A stretch of 54,723 bases of DNA from Lysobacterales bacterium. GTDB lineage: Bacteria > Pseudomonadota > Gammaproteobacteria > Xanthomonadales > SZUA-38. Under the pieces are notes generated by a model, which searched no databases, was not told the origin of the DNA, and worked only from the letters and a program-made list of their open reading frames with translations. Made by a program: the position numbers and the translations under genes. The first letter of the stretch is position 1. Each line of letters begins with the position of its first letter. The stretch covers positions 1-54,723 of the forward strand of contig JASJDM010000046.1 in NCBI GenBank assembly GCA_030065125.1. Reading direction: 5' to 3'. Below, one piece after another: positions 1 to 8,767 of the stretch.

Positions 1-30
1 GTATCGTTACTCATAATATCGTCATCAGTG

Positions 31-42
31 TGTATTGATACA
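31..42. promoter_or_regulatory. Short inverted repeat in AT-rich leader
   Basis: The first ~100 bases are much more AT-rich than the rest of the window and contain TGTAT-TG-ATACA, a perfect 5-bp inverted repeat. It lies about 100 bases upstream of the SprT-like gene. It could be an operator or part of a promoter region. No clear -35/-10 pair was assigned and the upstream neighbour is outside the window. Confidence 0.2.
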
Positions 43-142
43 TACTATTTTGATCTGATGTGTATGGCAATCAACTAATGGCATAGATGGATTCTTATGC
101 ATCGTTGTGGTTGGTCAGCGCCGGAGCTACGATTGCCGCGCA

Positions 143-655
143 ATGACCCGGGAAGAAATCCAGTGCCTGCTGCAAGACCTCATGGCCAGGGCCCATGCCG
201 CATGGGGTCCCCGCTGCGGGGATGGGCCGCAGATCAGAATGAACCTGCGCGGCCGCGCGGCGGGGCAGGCCAGGTGCGGCGTTATCCGACTCAATCCGGC
301 GCTTTTGAACGACCACCCGGACCAGTGGAAGCCGACCCTGATTCACGAACTTGCCCACGTGCTGGCCGCACGCCTGTTTCCGGGTTGCCGTCCCCACGGC
401 CTTGAATGGCGTCGGATCAATCTCGAGCTGGGCGGTGTAGATTCGGTGTGCCACAGCATGGACACTACGCGGCACCGGGTCCGACGCACCCGCTACTTCG
501 AATATCTCACCAGCAGCGGTGCCCGGGTCTGGCTTTCCAGCGTCCGCCACAGACGGGCCCAGGCGCGGCTGCGAACGACCGGCGACAGCGGCTATCGGCT
601 TCGCCGCAATCAGGAGCTGATCCTGGAGTGGACCGGCACGTCGGAGCTGCGCTGA
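143..655 (+). CDS. SprT-like zinc metalloprotease domain protein
   Basis: This 170-residue protein has the SprT-family core: HELAH at residues 68-72 and a downstream H-G-L-E-W at 85-89, together forming the usual zinc-binding HExxH...H arrangement. SprT/Spartan-type domains are linked to cleavage of DNA-protein crosslinks, but the bacterial role is poorly defined. The ATG at 143 is chosen because it begins just before the conserved helix; an in-frame start at 107 would add only low-complexity sequence. The C-terminal part aligns in spacing with the zinc ribbon of SprT proteins (Y...G...LS..RH...), yet the four cysteines are replaced by T, S, L and N. The protein is cytoplasmic, with no signal peptide. 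Confidence 0.8.
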   Translation: MTREEIQCLLQDLMARAHAAWGPRCGDGPQIRMNLRGRAAGQARCGVIRLNPALLNDHPDQWKPTLIHELAHVLAARLFPGCRPHGLEWRRINLELGGVDSVCHSMDTTRHRVRRTRYFEYLTSSGARVWLSSVRHRRAQARLRTTGDSGYRLRRNQELILEWTGTSELR

Positions 656-782
656 GCGCAGGAAAACGTCCCGGTTCGGTGGAGCGGAACCAACTATCTG
701 CTCATGGGATTTGCACATTAAACCGGTTACACTGGCGCGCTGACTTTAATCCTTCAACACAAATTCCCCAGGAATCAATAAG

Positions 783-2993
783 ATGCGTCAAAATGCACAC
801 CTCCTTGCCGCGGCAGTTCTGGCTGTGGCACTGACCGGCTGCAGTCAGTCGGACACTGATGAATCTGTCGCGGATACCGCGCCGGCCGCCGATACCGCGA
901 CCGACCCGACCGCCGCCGAAGCCGCACCCAACGTTCTGCTGGCTGACTGGGAGGGTCCGTACGGCGGCGTTCCCGCTTTTGACAGCATGGACCTGGAGCA
1001 GCTCAAGCCGGCCCTGGAGGCTGGAATGGCGAAAAACCTGGAAGAGATCCAGGCCATTGCCGACAGTGACGAGCCGGCGACCTTTGACAACACTATTGTC
1101 GCCATGGAGCGGACCGGTCGGGAACTGGGACGGGTATTCACCTACTGGGGGATCTGGAGCTCCAACGTTTCGAGTCCGGAATTCCGGGACATCCAGGCCG
1201 AGATGGCGCCGAAACTGTCGGAGTTCTTCTCCAGGATCAACCAGAATGAGAAGCTGTTTGCGCGGGTCAAAGCGGTGTACGAAAGCGACGAGGTGAAGTC
1301 GCTTCGCCCGGACCAGCAGCGCCTGGTGCAGCTGGTCTACGACGGCTTCGCCCGTAACGGGGCCACCCTGGACCCGGAGTCCAAGAAGCGCTACGCCGAA
1401 ATCAACCAGCGTCTGGCCCAGCTCAGTACCACCTTCGGTAACAACGTCCTGGCTGATGAAGAGCAGTATGTGCTGTACCTGAGCGAGGACCAGCTGGGTG
1501 GCCTGCCGGAGTCCGTCAAGGCTGCTGCGGCGGCGGCCGCGCGCGGCAAAGAGCGGGACGGTGAGTACGCCATCACCAACACCCGTTCGTCCATGGACCC
1601 GTTTCTGACCTACTCCACCGAGCGTGATCTGCGGGAGAAGGTCTGGCGTACCTACTACGATCGCGGGGACAACGGCGATGAGCACGACAATAACGATGTG
1701 ATCGCTGAAATACTGAACCTGCGGCATGAGCGGGTGCAGCTGCTGGGCTACGACAATTACGCCCAGTGGCGGCTGGAAAACCGAATGGCCAAGACGCCGG
1801 AACGCGCCATGGCGCTGATGGAAGCGGTCTGGCCGGCAGCCATTGCCCGGGTCAAACAGGAAGTGGCTGACATGCAGGCTGTGGCGGATGCTGAGGGCGC
1901 CGGCATCACCATCGCTCCCTGGGATTACCGCTACTACGCGGAGAAAGTGCGCAAGCAGCGGTACGACCTGGATTCCGACGAGGTCAAGCAATACCTGCAG
2001 CTGGACAAGTTGCGCGACGCCATGTTCTACGTCGCCGGCGAGCTGTTCCAGTTCGAGTTCAAGCCGGTGGCGGAGGGCTCAGTGCCAGTGTTTCATCCGG
2101 ACGTGACGGTCTGGGAGGTGAGCGACCGCAACACCGGCGCCAATGTCGGACTGTGGTACCTGGACCCGTTTGCCCGCACCGGCAAGCGTTCCGGCGCCTG
2201 GGCGACAGCCTACCGCGGTTACGAAACCTTTGACGGACCCAGCAACGTGCTGTCGGCCAACAACTCGAACTTCATCAAGGGAGAGCCAGGCCAACCTGTG
2301 CTGATTTCCTGGGATGACGCCACCACGTACTTCCACGAGTTCGGCCATGCCCTGCATTCGCTGTCGTCCAGAGTGGCTTATCCGACCCTCAACGGCGGCG
2401 TGCGTGATTACACCGAATTCCAGTCCCAGCTGCTGGAGCGCTGGCTGCTGACTGATGCCGTCATCAACAACTACCTGGTCCATCACGAAACCGGCGAACC
2501 GATCCCGCCGGAACTGGTGGCCAAGATCAAGAAAGCGGCGACATTCAACGAAGGCTTCAAGACCACCGAATACCTGGCTTCGGCGCTGGTGGACATGCGC
2601 TATCACACCACCGATCCGGAGGGCATCGATCCCGACGAGTTCGAGCGAAAGGTGCTGGCCGAGCTGGACATGCCCAAGGAGATCGTGATGCGGCACCGCT
2701 CTCCGCACTTCAACCATATTTTTCGGGGTGAAGGATACGCCTCAGGCTACTACGGCTACCTGTGGGCCGAGGTGCTGACCGCCGACGCGGCCGAGGCTTT
2801 CGCCGAGGCGCCTGGCGGGTTCTACGATTCAGGTATGGCGTCAAAGCTGGTGGAACACCTGTTTTCCGTGCGTAACGCCATGGATCCGGCCGACGCTTAC
2901 CGGGCGTTCCGCGGCCGGGACGCGACCATCGATGCCCTGCTGCGCGCCCGCGGGTTTCCGGTCCCCGGGGAAGGATCGGCGGGGCAGCAGTAG
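783..2993 (+). CDS. M3 family oligopeptidase / peptidyl-dipeptidase, lipoprotein
   Basis: This 736-residue protein is an M3 (thimet/Dcp-type) zinc metallopeptidase that cuts short peptides. The N-terminus is a lipoprotein signal peptide with the lipobox L-T-G-C at about residues 17-20, so the enzyme is likely membrane-anchored in the periplasm or outer membrane rather than cytosolic like E. coli Dcp. An acidic/alanine-rich linker follows to about residue 60. The zinc motif HEFGH is at 518-522 and the third ligand is probably E545 in YTEFQSQ. The C-terminal M3 helical segment (HRSPHFNHIF, then GYASGYYGYLWAEV) is present, so the enzyme looks complete. It is convergent with yhhQ and separated from it by a GC-rich hairpin. 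Confidence 0.92.
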   Translation: MRQNAHLLAAAVLAVALTGCSQSDTDESVADTAPAADTATDPTAAEAAPNVLLADWEGPYGGVPAFDSMDLEQLKPALEAGMAKNLEEIQAIADSDEPATFDNTIVAMERTGRELGRVFTYWGIWSSNVSSPEFRDIQAEMAPKLSEFFSRINQNEKLFARVKAVYESDEVKSLRPDQQRLVQLVYDGFARNGATLDPESKKRYAEINQRLAQLSTTFGNNVLADEEQYVLYLSEDQLGGLPESVKAAAAAAARGKERDGEYAITNTRSSMDPFLTYSTERDLREKVWRTYYDRGDNGDEHDNNDVIAEILNLRHERVQLLGYDNYAQWRLENRMAKTPERAMALMEAVWPAAIARVKQEVADMQAVADAEGAGITIAPWDYRYYAEKVRKQRYDLDSDEVKQYLQLDKLRDAMFYVAGELFQFEFKPVAEGSVPVFHPDVTVWEVSDRNTGANVGLWYLDPFARTGKRSGAWATAYRGYETFDGPSNVLSANNSNFIKGEPGQPVLISWDDATTYFHEFGHALHSLSSRVAYPTLNGGVRDYTEFQSQLLERWLLTDAVINNYLVHHETGEPIPPELVAKIKKAATFNEGFKTTEYLASALVDMRYHTTDPEGIDPDEFERKVLAELDMPKEIVMRHRSPHFNHIFRGEGYASGYYGYLWAEVLTADAAEAFAEAPGGFYDSGMASKLVEHLFSVRNAMDPADAYRAFRGRDATIDALLRARGFPVPGEGSAGQQ

Positions 2994-3008
2994 CCTCTTG
3001 CTCCAGGC

Positions 3009-3033
3009 GGGCGCCGGCCAGCGGCCGGCGCCC
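3009..3033. terminator. GC-rich hairpin between convergent genes
   Basis: A perfect 11-bp stem GGGCGCCGGCC / GGCCGGCGCCC encloses the loop AGC. It lies 16 bases after the M3 peptidase stop and 18 bases before the end of the minus-strand yhhQ gene, so it could stop transcripts from both sides. There is no T-tract on either side, so it is not a textbook intrinsic terminator. Confidence 0.5.
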
Positions 3034-3050
3034 CGTTCAACACAGGCGCC

Positions 3051-3791
3051 TCAATCTCTCAGCGAAAACGGCGTGAAGTCGGTATCGCTGTCGTATACGT
3101 CCTCGTTCTCCGCACGTTTCAGGTAACCCACCACCAGGTAGGTAGCGGGTGTGGCAACAACCTCCACCGTGACTTTGAATGCCCAGTTGAACAGCAGCAC
3201 CGCGATCAGCGTCTGGTGCTCCCAGATGCCGCCGAAAGCGATGGGGTAGAAGATCAGGCTGTCGATGCCCTGGCCCAGGATGGTTGAGCCGATGGTGCGG
3301 GTCCACAGGTGTCTGCCCCGGGTCCAGACCTTCATTTTTGCCATCACGTAAGCGTTGACAAAGTCCCCGACCCAAAAGGCGGCGATGGACGCCACTACGA
3401 TGCGCCAGGTGTTGCCGAACACCGTCTCGATGGCGGGCTGCAGGACCTGGTTGAAGGGTTCGCTGGGGCTGACCGGCAGGCGGATGACGACCCAGGCCAT
3501 CACGGTGGCAAATATCATGGCGCCGAATCCGGCCCAGATCACTTTTCTCGCCCGGGCGTAGCCGTAAACCTCGGTCAGGACGTCCCCGAAAATGTAGCTG
3601 ATGGGGAAGAAAATGTTGCCGGCGCCGAACACCAGCACCGCGCCAATCACCGGCAGGGAAAACGGCAGCGTCACTTCGGCCACCTTGGCCGGGCCAATCA
3701 GATTGGAGCACAGCAGGACGGCCACGAATCCCGCCATCAGCAGGTCGTAATATCGATAGCGGCGGCCCGGGACGGATGTCTGGCTGGTCAT
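3051..3791 (-). CDS. yhhQ: Queuosine precursor transporter, VUT/YhhQ family
   Basis: This 246-residue integral membrane protein matches the YhhQ/VUT family, which imports precursors of the modified tRNA base queuosine. Family signatures seen are the N-terminal YYDLLMAGFVAVLLCSN-like helix, the segment FFPISYIFGDVLTEVYG, and a later GDFVNAYVMAKMKVWT...RTIGSTILGQGIDS stretch. At least six hydrophobic segments are visible. The start at 3791 (MTSQTS) is chosen because the 64 residues encoded upstream in frame look non-coding. It is divergent from the HDOD gene, with 157 bases between. Confidence 0.9.
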   Translation of the reverse strand: MTSQTSVPGRRYRYYDLLMAGFVAVLLCSNLIGPAKVAEVTLPFSLPVIGAVLVFGAGNIFFPISYIFGDVLTEVYGYARARKVIWAGFGAMIFATVMAWVVIRLPVSPSEPFNQVLQPAIETVFGNTWRIVVASIAAFWVGDFVNAYVMAKMKVWTRGRHLWTRTIGSTILGQGIDSLIFYPIAFGGIWEHQTLIAVLLFNWAFKVTVEVVATPATYLVVGYLKRAENEDVYDSDTDFTPFSLRD

Positions 3792-3948
3792 GGGGTTGGG
3801 CTGACTCCTGTGCAGTCCGGTGTATCCCGGGGCATTGCCGTGGTTGTGGCGCTGCGCGTCTTCGACGGCAATCGGTAAAGAATCCTTAAAGCGTTGCCTA
3901 TTGTTGCCGATATTGACCAAGAGAAGCACTACCGCTGAGGAACCCGTT

Positions 3949-5157
3949 ATGAGTCTTGCCCGCCTGGCCCGCATGAAACCCATTGATTCTCTCCATCCGC
4001 CGCATCGCGACAGTCTGCTGGCGCACGTCAGTAACGAGGTTCTGCCCCACGCGGCACAGCTGGATTCCGACCAGGAAAAGGACTGGTATGTCTACCTGCT
4101 TGACGGGGAAGTGACGCTGCGCGGAGATTCCGGCGAGGAAAGAATCAGCGCCACGTCCGACCGGGCAACACATCCGATATTTGAGCATCCCAACACGTTC
4201 GAAAAGGCCTTGTTCCAGTCGGAAGGCTGTATCGCCCGGGTCAACCGGATGCGCTACCTTGAGCTGCGCGAGCAACAGGCCAACGACGACGGTCACGGCA
4301 TGGAAGTGAATGCCGTTGAAGCGGTGGAAATGGAGGCGAACGTGTTGAAACGGCTGTTCGCGGACTACCAGGCGGGCACCATTCCCGTGCCGAGTATTCC
4401 GGAGGCGGCATTGCGGGTGCGGCAGCTGATGGAAGATCCGGACGCCGGCATCATGGACCTGGCGCGCTACGTGGAGACCGATCCGGCCATGTCCGGCAAG
4501 GTTGTGGCGGCATCCAACAGCGCGGCTGCCGGCGGACAGACCAAGATCTCCACGGTGCGAGACGCGCTGGTCCGGCTGGGGATGAAACCAGCCTGCAACA
4601 TGATCAGTTCGCTGGCGATGAAGGAGCTGTTTGATTTCCCCAACGCCAGACTGAGACAGACGGCCCAGGAGGTCTGGCGCCACAGCCTGCTGGTGGGCGC
4701 GTCCGCCCGTGAGCTGTCCAGCGCTTATGCCGGCAACCTGGATCCCGACAAGTCATTCCTGGTGGGTCTGCTGCACGACGTCGGCGCGGTGGCCCTGCTG
4801 GCCTACTTTGACGAGTACCAGCCGGAAAGCGCCGAGTTCATGGTGGGTGGAAAGCTGCACGAGATGACCTGCATGGTGTCCGGCATGGTAGTGCAGAAGT
4901 GGGAGATGGATTCCGACTTCGTGCACTGCGCCGAAACCGCCGGGCAGTGGGCCTCGGCCGGCGCTGACAACGAGTACGCCGCCGCGCTGAATCTGGCGAA
5001 GCAGCAGGTGCATCTGATTGAAGGGGATGGCACCCAGGTGCCACCTGTTGAAGAGATCGCCGCCTTCTCAGCCCTGCAGCCGGGCATCGAGGACGGGATC
5101 GTTCCGGTGCTGAAAGATAACGACGCCATTCGTGCCACGCTGGATGCGCTGGGCTGA
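3949..5157 (+). CDS. HDOD domain signalling protein
   Basis: This 402-residue protein has an HDOD domain over roughly residues 130-340: GTIPVPSIPEAALRVRQLM, a segment around DLARYVETDPAMSGKVV, and VWRHSLLVGASA followed by FLVGLLHDVGAVAL. HDOD domains are HD-superfamily relatives that usually lack phosphodiesterase chemistry and act in regulatory networks. The first ~120 residues resemble a cyclic-nucleotide-binding-like beta fold (WYVYLLDGEVTLRGDSG), a common partner of HDOD; ligand binding is not shown. The ATG at 3949 follows a GAGG a few bases upstream and is preferred to the earlier in-frame ATG at 3820, which would add a non-conserved tail. Confidence 0.85.
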   Translation: MSLARLARMKPIDSLHPPHRDSLLAHVSNEVLPHAAQLDSDQEKDWYVYLLDGEVTLRGDSGEERISATSDRATHPIFEHPNTFEKALFQSEGCIARVNRMRYLELREQQANDDGHGMEVNAVEAVEMEANVLKRLFADYQAGTIPVPSIPEAALRVRQLMEDPDAGIMDLARYVETDPAMSGKVVAASNSAAAGGQTKISTVRDALVRLGMKPACNMISSLAMKELFDFPNARLRQTAQEVWRHSLLVGASARELSSAYAGNLDPDKSFLVGLLHDVGAVALLAYFDEYQPESAEFMVGGKLHEMTCMVSGMVVQKWEMDSDFVHCAETAGQWASAGADNEYAAALNLAKQQVHLIEGDGTQVPPVEEIAAFSALQPGIEDGIVPVLKDNDAIRATLDALG

Positions 5158-5277
5158 TTTCGAAAGTTTTGACGGGCAGGGAGGTCCTGCCCGGTGGTAT
5201 TGCATAGAAGCGCCGGCGTGTCCCGGCCCGGAGTAATCGGGTGTGTCACAATGGCTCATAATAAGGAGAAAATCCCC

Positions 5278-6393
5278 ATGAAAGGCTTCCTGTTGTCCGG
5301 CCTGATCCTTTTGTTTTCGTCGGCGGTGCTCGCCGGAGAGTCATTCCAGCTCAACCGCGGCATCAGCGGTTCCTGGTATAACCCGGCCCAGGACGGCCAC
5401 GGGTTTTCCATGGAGTACCTGGACGACAGCAGCCTGCTGGTTTACTGGTACACCTACACGCCAGCCGGCGATCCGGCTTTCCTGCTGGGAATCGGGTCCA
5501 TCGAGGGCAACCAGGTCACCGTTCCCATGCTGTTCTCCCAGGGCATGGTATTCGGGGTGTTTGACCCGGATACCCGGGTACTGGAAGATTGGGGCACCAT
5601 CACTATCAGCTTTGATTCCTGCACCTCGGGCAACGTGTCCTACGAATCGACTTACACTCTGAACGAGGCGTCTTTTGGCAGCGGCAGCTTTCCCATCTCA
5701 CGGCTGGCCTTTGTCCAGAACCTGACCTGTGAGAACGCCAATGTGGCACCGGGACTGCCGGTCAGCCCGATTGCCGGTTTTTTCGAGGGTGCCGTAGAGG
5801 CGTTCACCGGCGTAGCCGTGGTGTTTGAAGACGGCTCCACCTGGATCAATGTCCCCACTTTCGGGCTGCTGCGCGGTGACCTGAGCGTGGCCGGCGGCAT
5901 GGCGTCCGGTACGCTGTCCGCCAAGTCTGAACTTGGATTTCCCCTGGGCGATATCAACGTCGACGTGGAATACGTCGCCCGCGACTGGCTGCGCGGCAGC
6001 TTCGATGACCTGGGCGGCGGCAGCTTTACCCTGGGCTACCGGACCCTTTTCGAGCGGGACTCAACTGTCGCGGGATTTGCCGGCAGCTACCGCCAGGAAA
6101 AGGAGGACGGCAGCAGCCTGAGCCTGACCGTCAACGCTGACGGCAGCGTAAGCGGAAGCAACTCCGACGGCTGCAGCTACCAGGGCCAGATCAGCCTGCT
6201 GGACGCCAATTTCAATCCGGCAGCCATGACCCTGACCGTGAGCGATTGCGCCCAGCTTACCGGTGAACACACGGGTATCGCGGTGCTGGCGGACCTGGAC
6301 GAACCCGGGGACAGCAACCTGCTCTACATTACGCTGGACAGCGAAACCACGGCTATCCTGGGTACGCTGCCTCGCACGCCCGAGGCCAGGTGA
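5278..6393 (+). CDS. Secreted beta-rich protein of unknown function
   Basis: A clear Sec signal peptide (residues 1-21, ending S-A-V-L-A-G) is followed by about 350 residues rich in predicted beta-strand. The N-terminal part carries a G-S-W-Y-N-P-x-x-D-G-H-G-F motif, which I recognise as recurring in secreted proteins of related gammaproteobacteria but cannot tie to a function. The rest has glycine-rich strands reminiscent of a lipocalin-like or beta-barrel fold. The start is set by AAGGAG at 5263-5268, nine bases before the ATG; an in-frame earlier start is less likely. The stop overlaps the next start (GTGA), so the two genes are translationally coupled. Confidence 0.75.
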   Translation: MKGFLLSGLILLFSSAVLAGESFQLNRGISGSWYNPAQDGHGFSMEYLDDSSLLVYWYTYTPAGDPAFLLGIGSIEGNQVTVPMLFSQGMVFGVFDPDTRVLEDWGTITISFDSCTSGNVSYESTYTLNEASFGSGSFPISRLAFVQNLTCENANVAPGLPVSPIAGFFEGAVEAFTGVAVVFEDGSTWINVPTFGLLRGDLSVAGGMASGTLSAKSELGFPLGDINVDVEYVARDWLRGSFDDLGGGSFTLGYRTLFERDSTVAGFAGSYRQEKEDGSSLSLTVNADGSVSGSNSDGCSYQGQISLLDANFNPAAMTLTVSDCAQLTGEHTGIAVLADLDEPGDSNLLYITLDSETTAILGTLPRTPEAR

Positions 6394-8126
6394 CACGAGT
6401 CCCGGCGCTGGCGCTGACTGCACTTGCCGTCACGGCGGCCGCGGAACCAGCGCTGCGCCTGGACCTGGCAACACTGCCCGCTTCCCCGGATGTGCTGACA
6501 CGGGTCTACGGATCCGTGGGCAACGGCTCCAGGGGGCTGCCGGTGGCCGGCGGCGGGGACCTGGACGGCGATGGCGCCGGCGATGTCGCGGTGGCAGCCA
6601 TGCAGGCGTCGCCGCTGTCCCGGGTTGGGGCGGGGCAGGTTTTTGTATCCTTTGGCAGTGGGACCATCGGCGGATCCGTTGACACCGCCCAGACCCAGGC
6701 TGGGGTCCTGGCCATACTGGGTGCACAGGCCAGCGAGCACGCCGGCAGCGAAATCTGGATGGACGACGTGACCGGCGACGGGATCGCCGATCTGCTGATC
6801 TGTCGCCAGGATTATTCTCCAACGCCAACCCGCATTGGCGCAGGCGCCCTGACCATCGTCCAGGGCGGGCCTGCACTGCGGTCCTTTGCCGCGACACTGC
6901 AGCCCCTGGATCTGGCGTCTCCGGATCCATCGCTGACCCTGTTCAATGTCCTGGGCTCCGGCGTGCAGGATCGATTCTGTATGTGGGTGCGGACGGGAGA
7001 TGTCACCGGCGACGACGTGGCTGACCTGGTCGTGGGGGCGGACCAGGCCGGCAGCGGAGATGAACATCGCGGTGAAGCGTACGTCCTGCGCGGTGGTGTC
7101 CACCTGGCGGCCAACGCCACGGCGGACCTGGCCCGGTTCAGCACCGGCGGCTTCCTGCTGGCGGGCAACAGCATCAGGATCCTGCCGCCGGACGGCTCCA
7201 CGGACTTTCACCTGGGCGCCACCTGCCAGATTGCCGACCTGGACGGCAACGGTCGCGGCGAGGTGCTGCTGGCGGCTACCCTGAACCGGGCGGGGGGCGG
7301 ACTCAGGCCCGCGTCGGCGCCCGAAATCGTGCACGGATCGGGAGGTACCGCCGACGGCTCGGTCTATATCGTCTGGGATGACAACATTCCCCCGGGCGGG
7401 TGGGATCCCGGTCTGACCCTGTCCCTGGCTGCACTTCCCGGGGAACTCACCACCATTCAAGGCAGCCTGGCCAACGACTCATTTGGCGAGGAATTGCTGG
7501 GAGGGCTGGATTTTGACGGGGACGGCAACGCGGAGCTGTTTGTAGGTGACCTGACCGGGTCTGCGCCGGGCAACCGCAGTGTGTCCGGCCTGGGCCACGT
7601 GCTGTACAACGCCCAGGTGCTTAAGGGTTTGAGCTTTGACATGGACAACCTGCCCACGGGTGTTGCGCAAAGCCTGATATACGGCCCCATCGTGGGCGCT
7701 ATCAGCGCCGACACGGCCATGCAGGGGGATTTCGATAACGACGGCCTGGCAGACCTGGCGTTCAGCTCCCCCCACGACGCGCCCTTTGGACGAATAAACG
7801 CCGGTACCCTGCACATCCTGTTCGGCCGCCCGGGTGGATGGCCTGATGTGATCGACCTGGCGCCTGGCCGGCAGCCCCCCGCCAACGCGCTGCGACTGGC
7901 GGAGGTTTATGGGGGGCGCGGCAATCTGCCCGGTGACCAGGGCGATACCCTGGCCTACAGCGGCGCCGCTGGTGACTTGGACGGGGACGGACGGGTGGAC
8001 GTGGTTACCAATGAAATGATCGGAAACGGCGTGGCCCCGGGAACCGTCGACGTGGGCAACCTGATCGTCCTCAGCGGCCGGGCCTTGTCGGACCCGCTGT
8101 TTCGTTCGGGATTTGAGTTGGACTAG
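6390..8126 (+). CDS. Secreted FG-GAP (integrin-alpha-like) beta-propeller protein
   Basis: This 578-residue protein starts at a GTG that overlaps the previous stop codon. Residues 1-18 look like a signal peptide. Seven calcium-binding-type D-x-[DT]-x-D-[GD] motifs occur at about residues 57, 126, 204, 283, 374, 447 and 529, each followed by hydrophobic strand residues, as in FG-GAP/integrin-alpha propellers; seven repeats fit a seven-bladed propeller. Such proteins are exported and often act in adhesion or surface binding. The last eleven residues, DPLFRSGFELD, resemble the tail of the beta-helix protein at 36645-39083. The stop shares the palindrome CTAG with the stop of the convergent DUF4864 gene. 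Confidence 0.85.
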   Translation: MTRVPALALTALAVTAAAEPALRLDLATLPASPDVLTRVYGSVGNGSRGLPVAGGGDLDGDGAGDVAVAAMQASPLSRVGAGQVFVSFGSGTIGGSVDTAQTQAGVLAILGAQASEHAGSEIWMDDVTGDGIADLLICRQDYSPTPTRIGAGALTIVQGGPALRSFAATLQPLDLASPDPSLTLFNVLGSGVQDRFCMWVRTGDVTGDDVADLVVGADQAGSGDEHRGEAYVLRGGVHLAANATADLARFSTGGFLLAGNSIRILPPDGSTDFHLGATCQIADLDGNGRGEVLLAATLNRAGGGLRPASAPEIVHGSGGTADGSVYIVWDDNIPPGGWDPGLTLSLAALPGELTTIQGSLANDSFGEELLGGLDFDGDGNAELFVGDLTGSAPGNRSVSGLGHVLYNAQVLKGLSFDMDNLPTGVAQSLIYGPIVGAISADTAMQGDFDNDGLADLAFSSPHDAPFGRINAGTLHILFGRPGGWPDVIDLAPGRQPPANALRLAEVYGGRGNLPGDQGDTLAYSGAAGDLDGDGRVDVVTNEMIGNGVAPGTVDVGNLIVLSGRALSDPLFRSGFELD

Positions 8127-8632
8127 ATCGTTTCCGCGTCCGGCCTGGCGGAATCCTGAATATCGCCGTCCACCGGCATGACCGCGTCGGTCATCCAGCA
8201 GCCCTCGCAGGTTCCGGCCTGCTGCTGGGTCAGCACGAACACGTAGCGTGCTTCCTTGCCATCCCGAGTCACCAGCCGAACTGGAACAATGGTGTGGGAG
8301 GGGCTCTCCATGGCAGGCATGATCTCTGCCTGCCGGTGATTCAACATGTCGCGATAGGGCGCACCCTTTACCATCATGGTGAACCGGTCCAGGGGGCCGG
8401 TGGCTTCCCTGTTGGACGGTGACGCAAAGCGAAACACCACGGCTATGCCGTTATTGGGCAGGGGATTGTCGTTGTCAGCCAGTGCAGAAAGCTGCATCTC
8501 GACCACTTCCGTCGGGGAGAGGTTGGCGCTTGGCTCCGGACCCGGCCGTTCGGCCTTGGTCTGCGCCACCACGTCCAGGCGCATGACCAGCAGGATCAGC
8601 AGGATGACGGTGGTGGCGGTCAGGGCTTTCAT
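8123..8632 (-). CDS. DUF4864 family exported protein
   Basis: This 169-residue protein has an N-terminal hydrophobic segment (residues 2-22, signal peptide or anchor). It then has a DUF4864-like domain marked by V-F-R-F-A-S-P-S-N-R-x-A-T-G-P-L-x-R-F and a downstream Y-R-D-M-L-N-H element. The biochemical function of this family is not known to me. Two cysteines (GTCEGCW) near the C-terminus could form a disulphide in the periplasm. The ATG at 8632 is chosen because GGAG lies eight bases upstream. Its stop codon overlaps the stop of the convergent propeller gene. Confidence 0.75.
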   Translation of the reverse strand: MKALTATTVILLILLVMRLDVVAQTKAERPGPEPSANLSPTEVVEMQLSALADNDNPLPNNGIAVVFRFASPSNREATGPLDRFTMMVKGAPYRDMLNHRQAEIMPAMESPSHTIVPVRLVTRDGKEARYVFVLTQQQAGTCEGCWMTDAVMPVDGDIQDSARPDAETI

Positions 8633-8767
8633 GGCGCAATCTCCAATGTTCTTCACTCAGTGTAGACCGCCGGCGTGAAAAATCTGTGGCGGTCGGCCGG
8701 TGGGCCTGTTGAACGAGAAAACACGGTGCTGCAGTATGTCCGGTCTTTGGTCGGGGCAGCTGGATCA

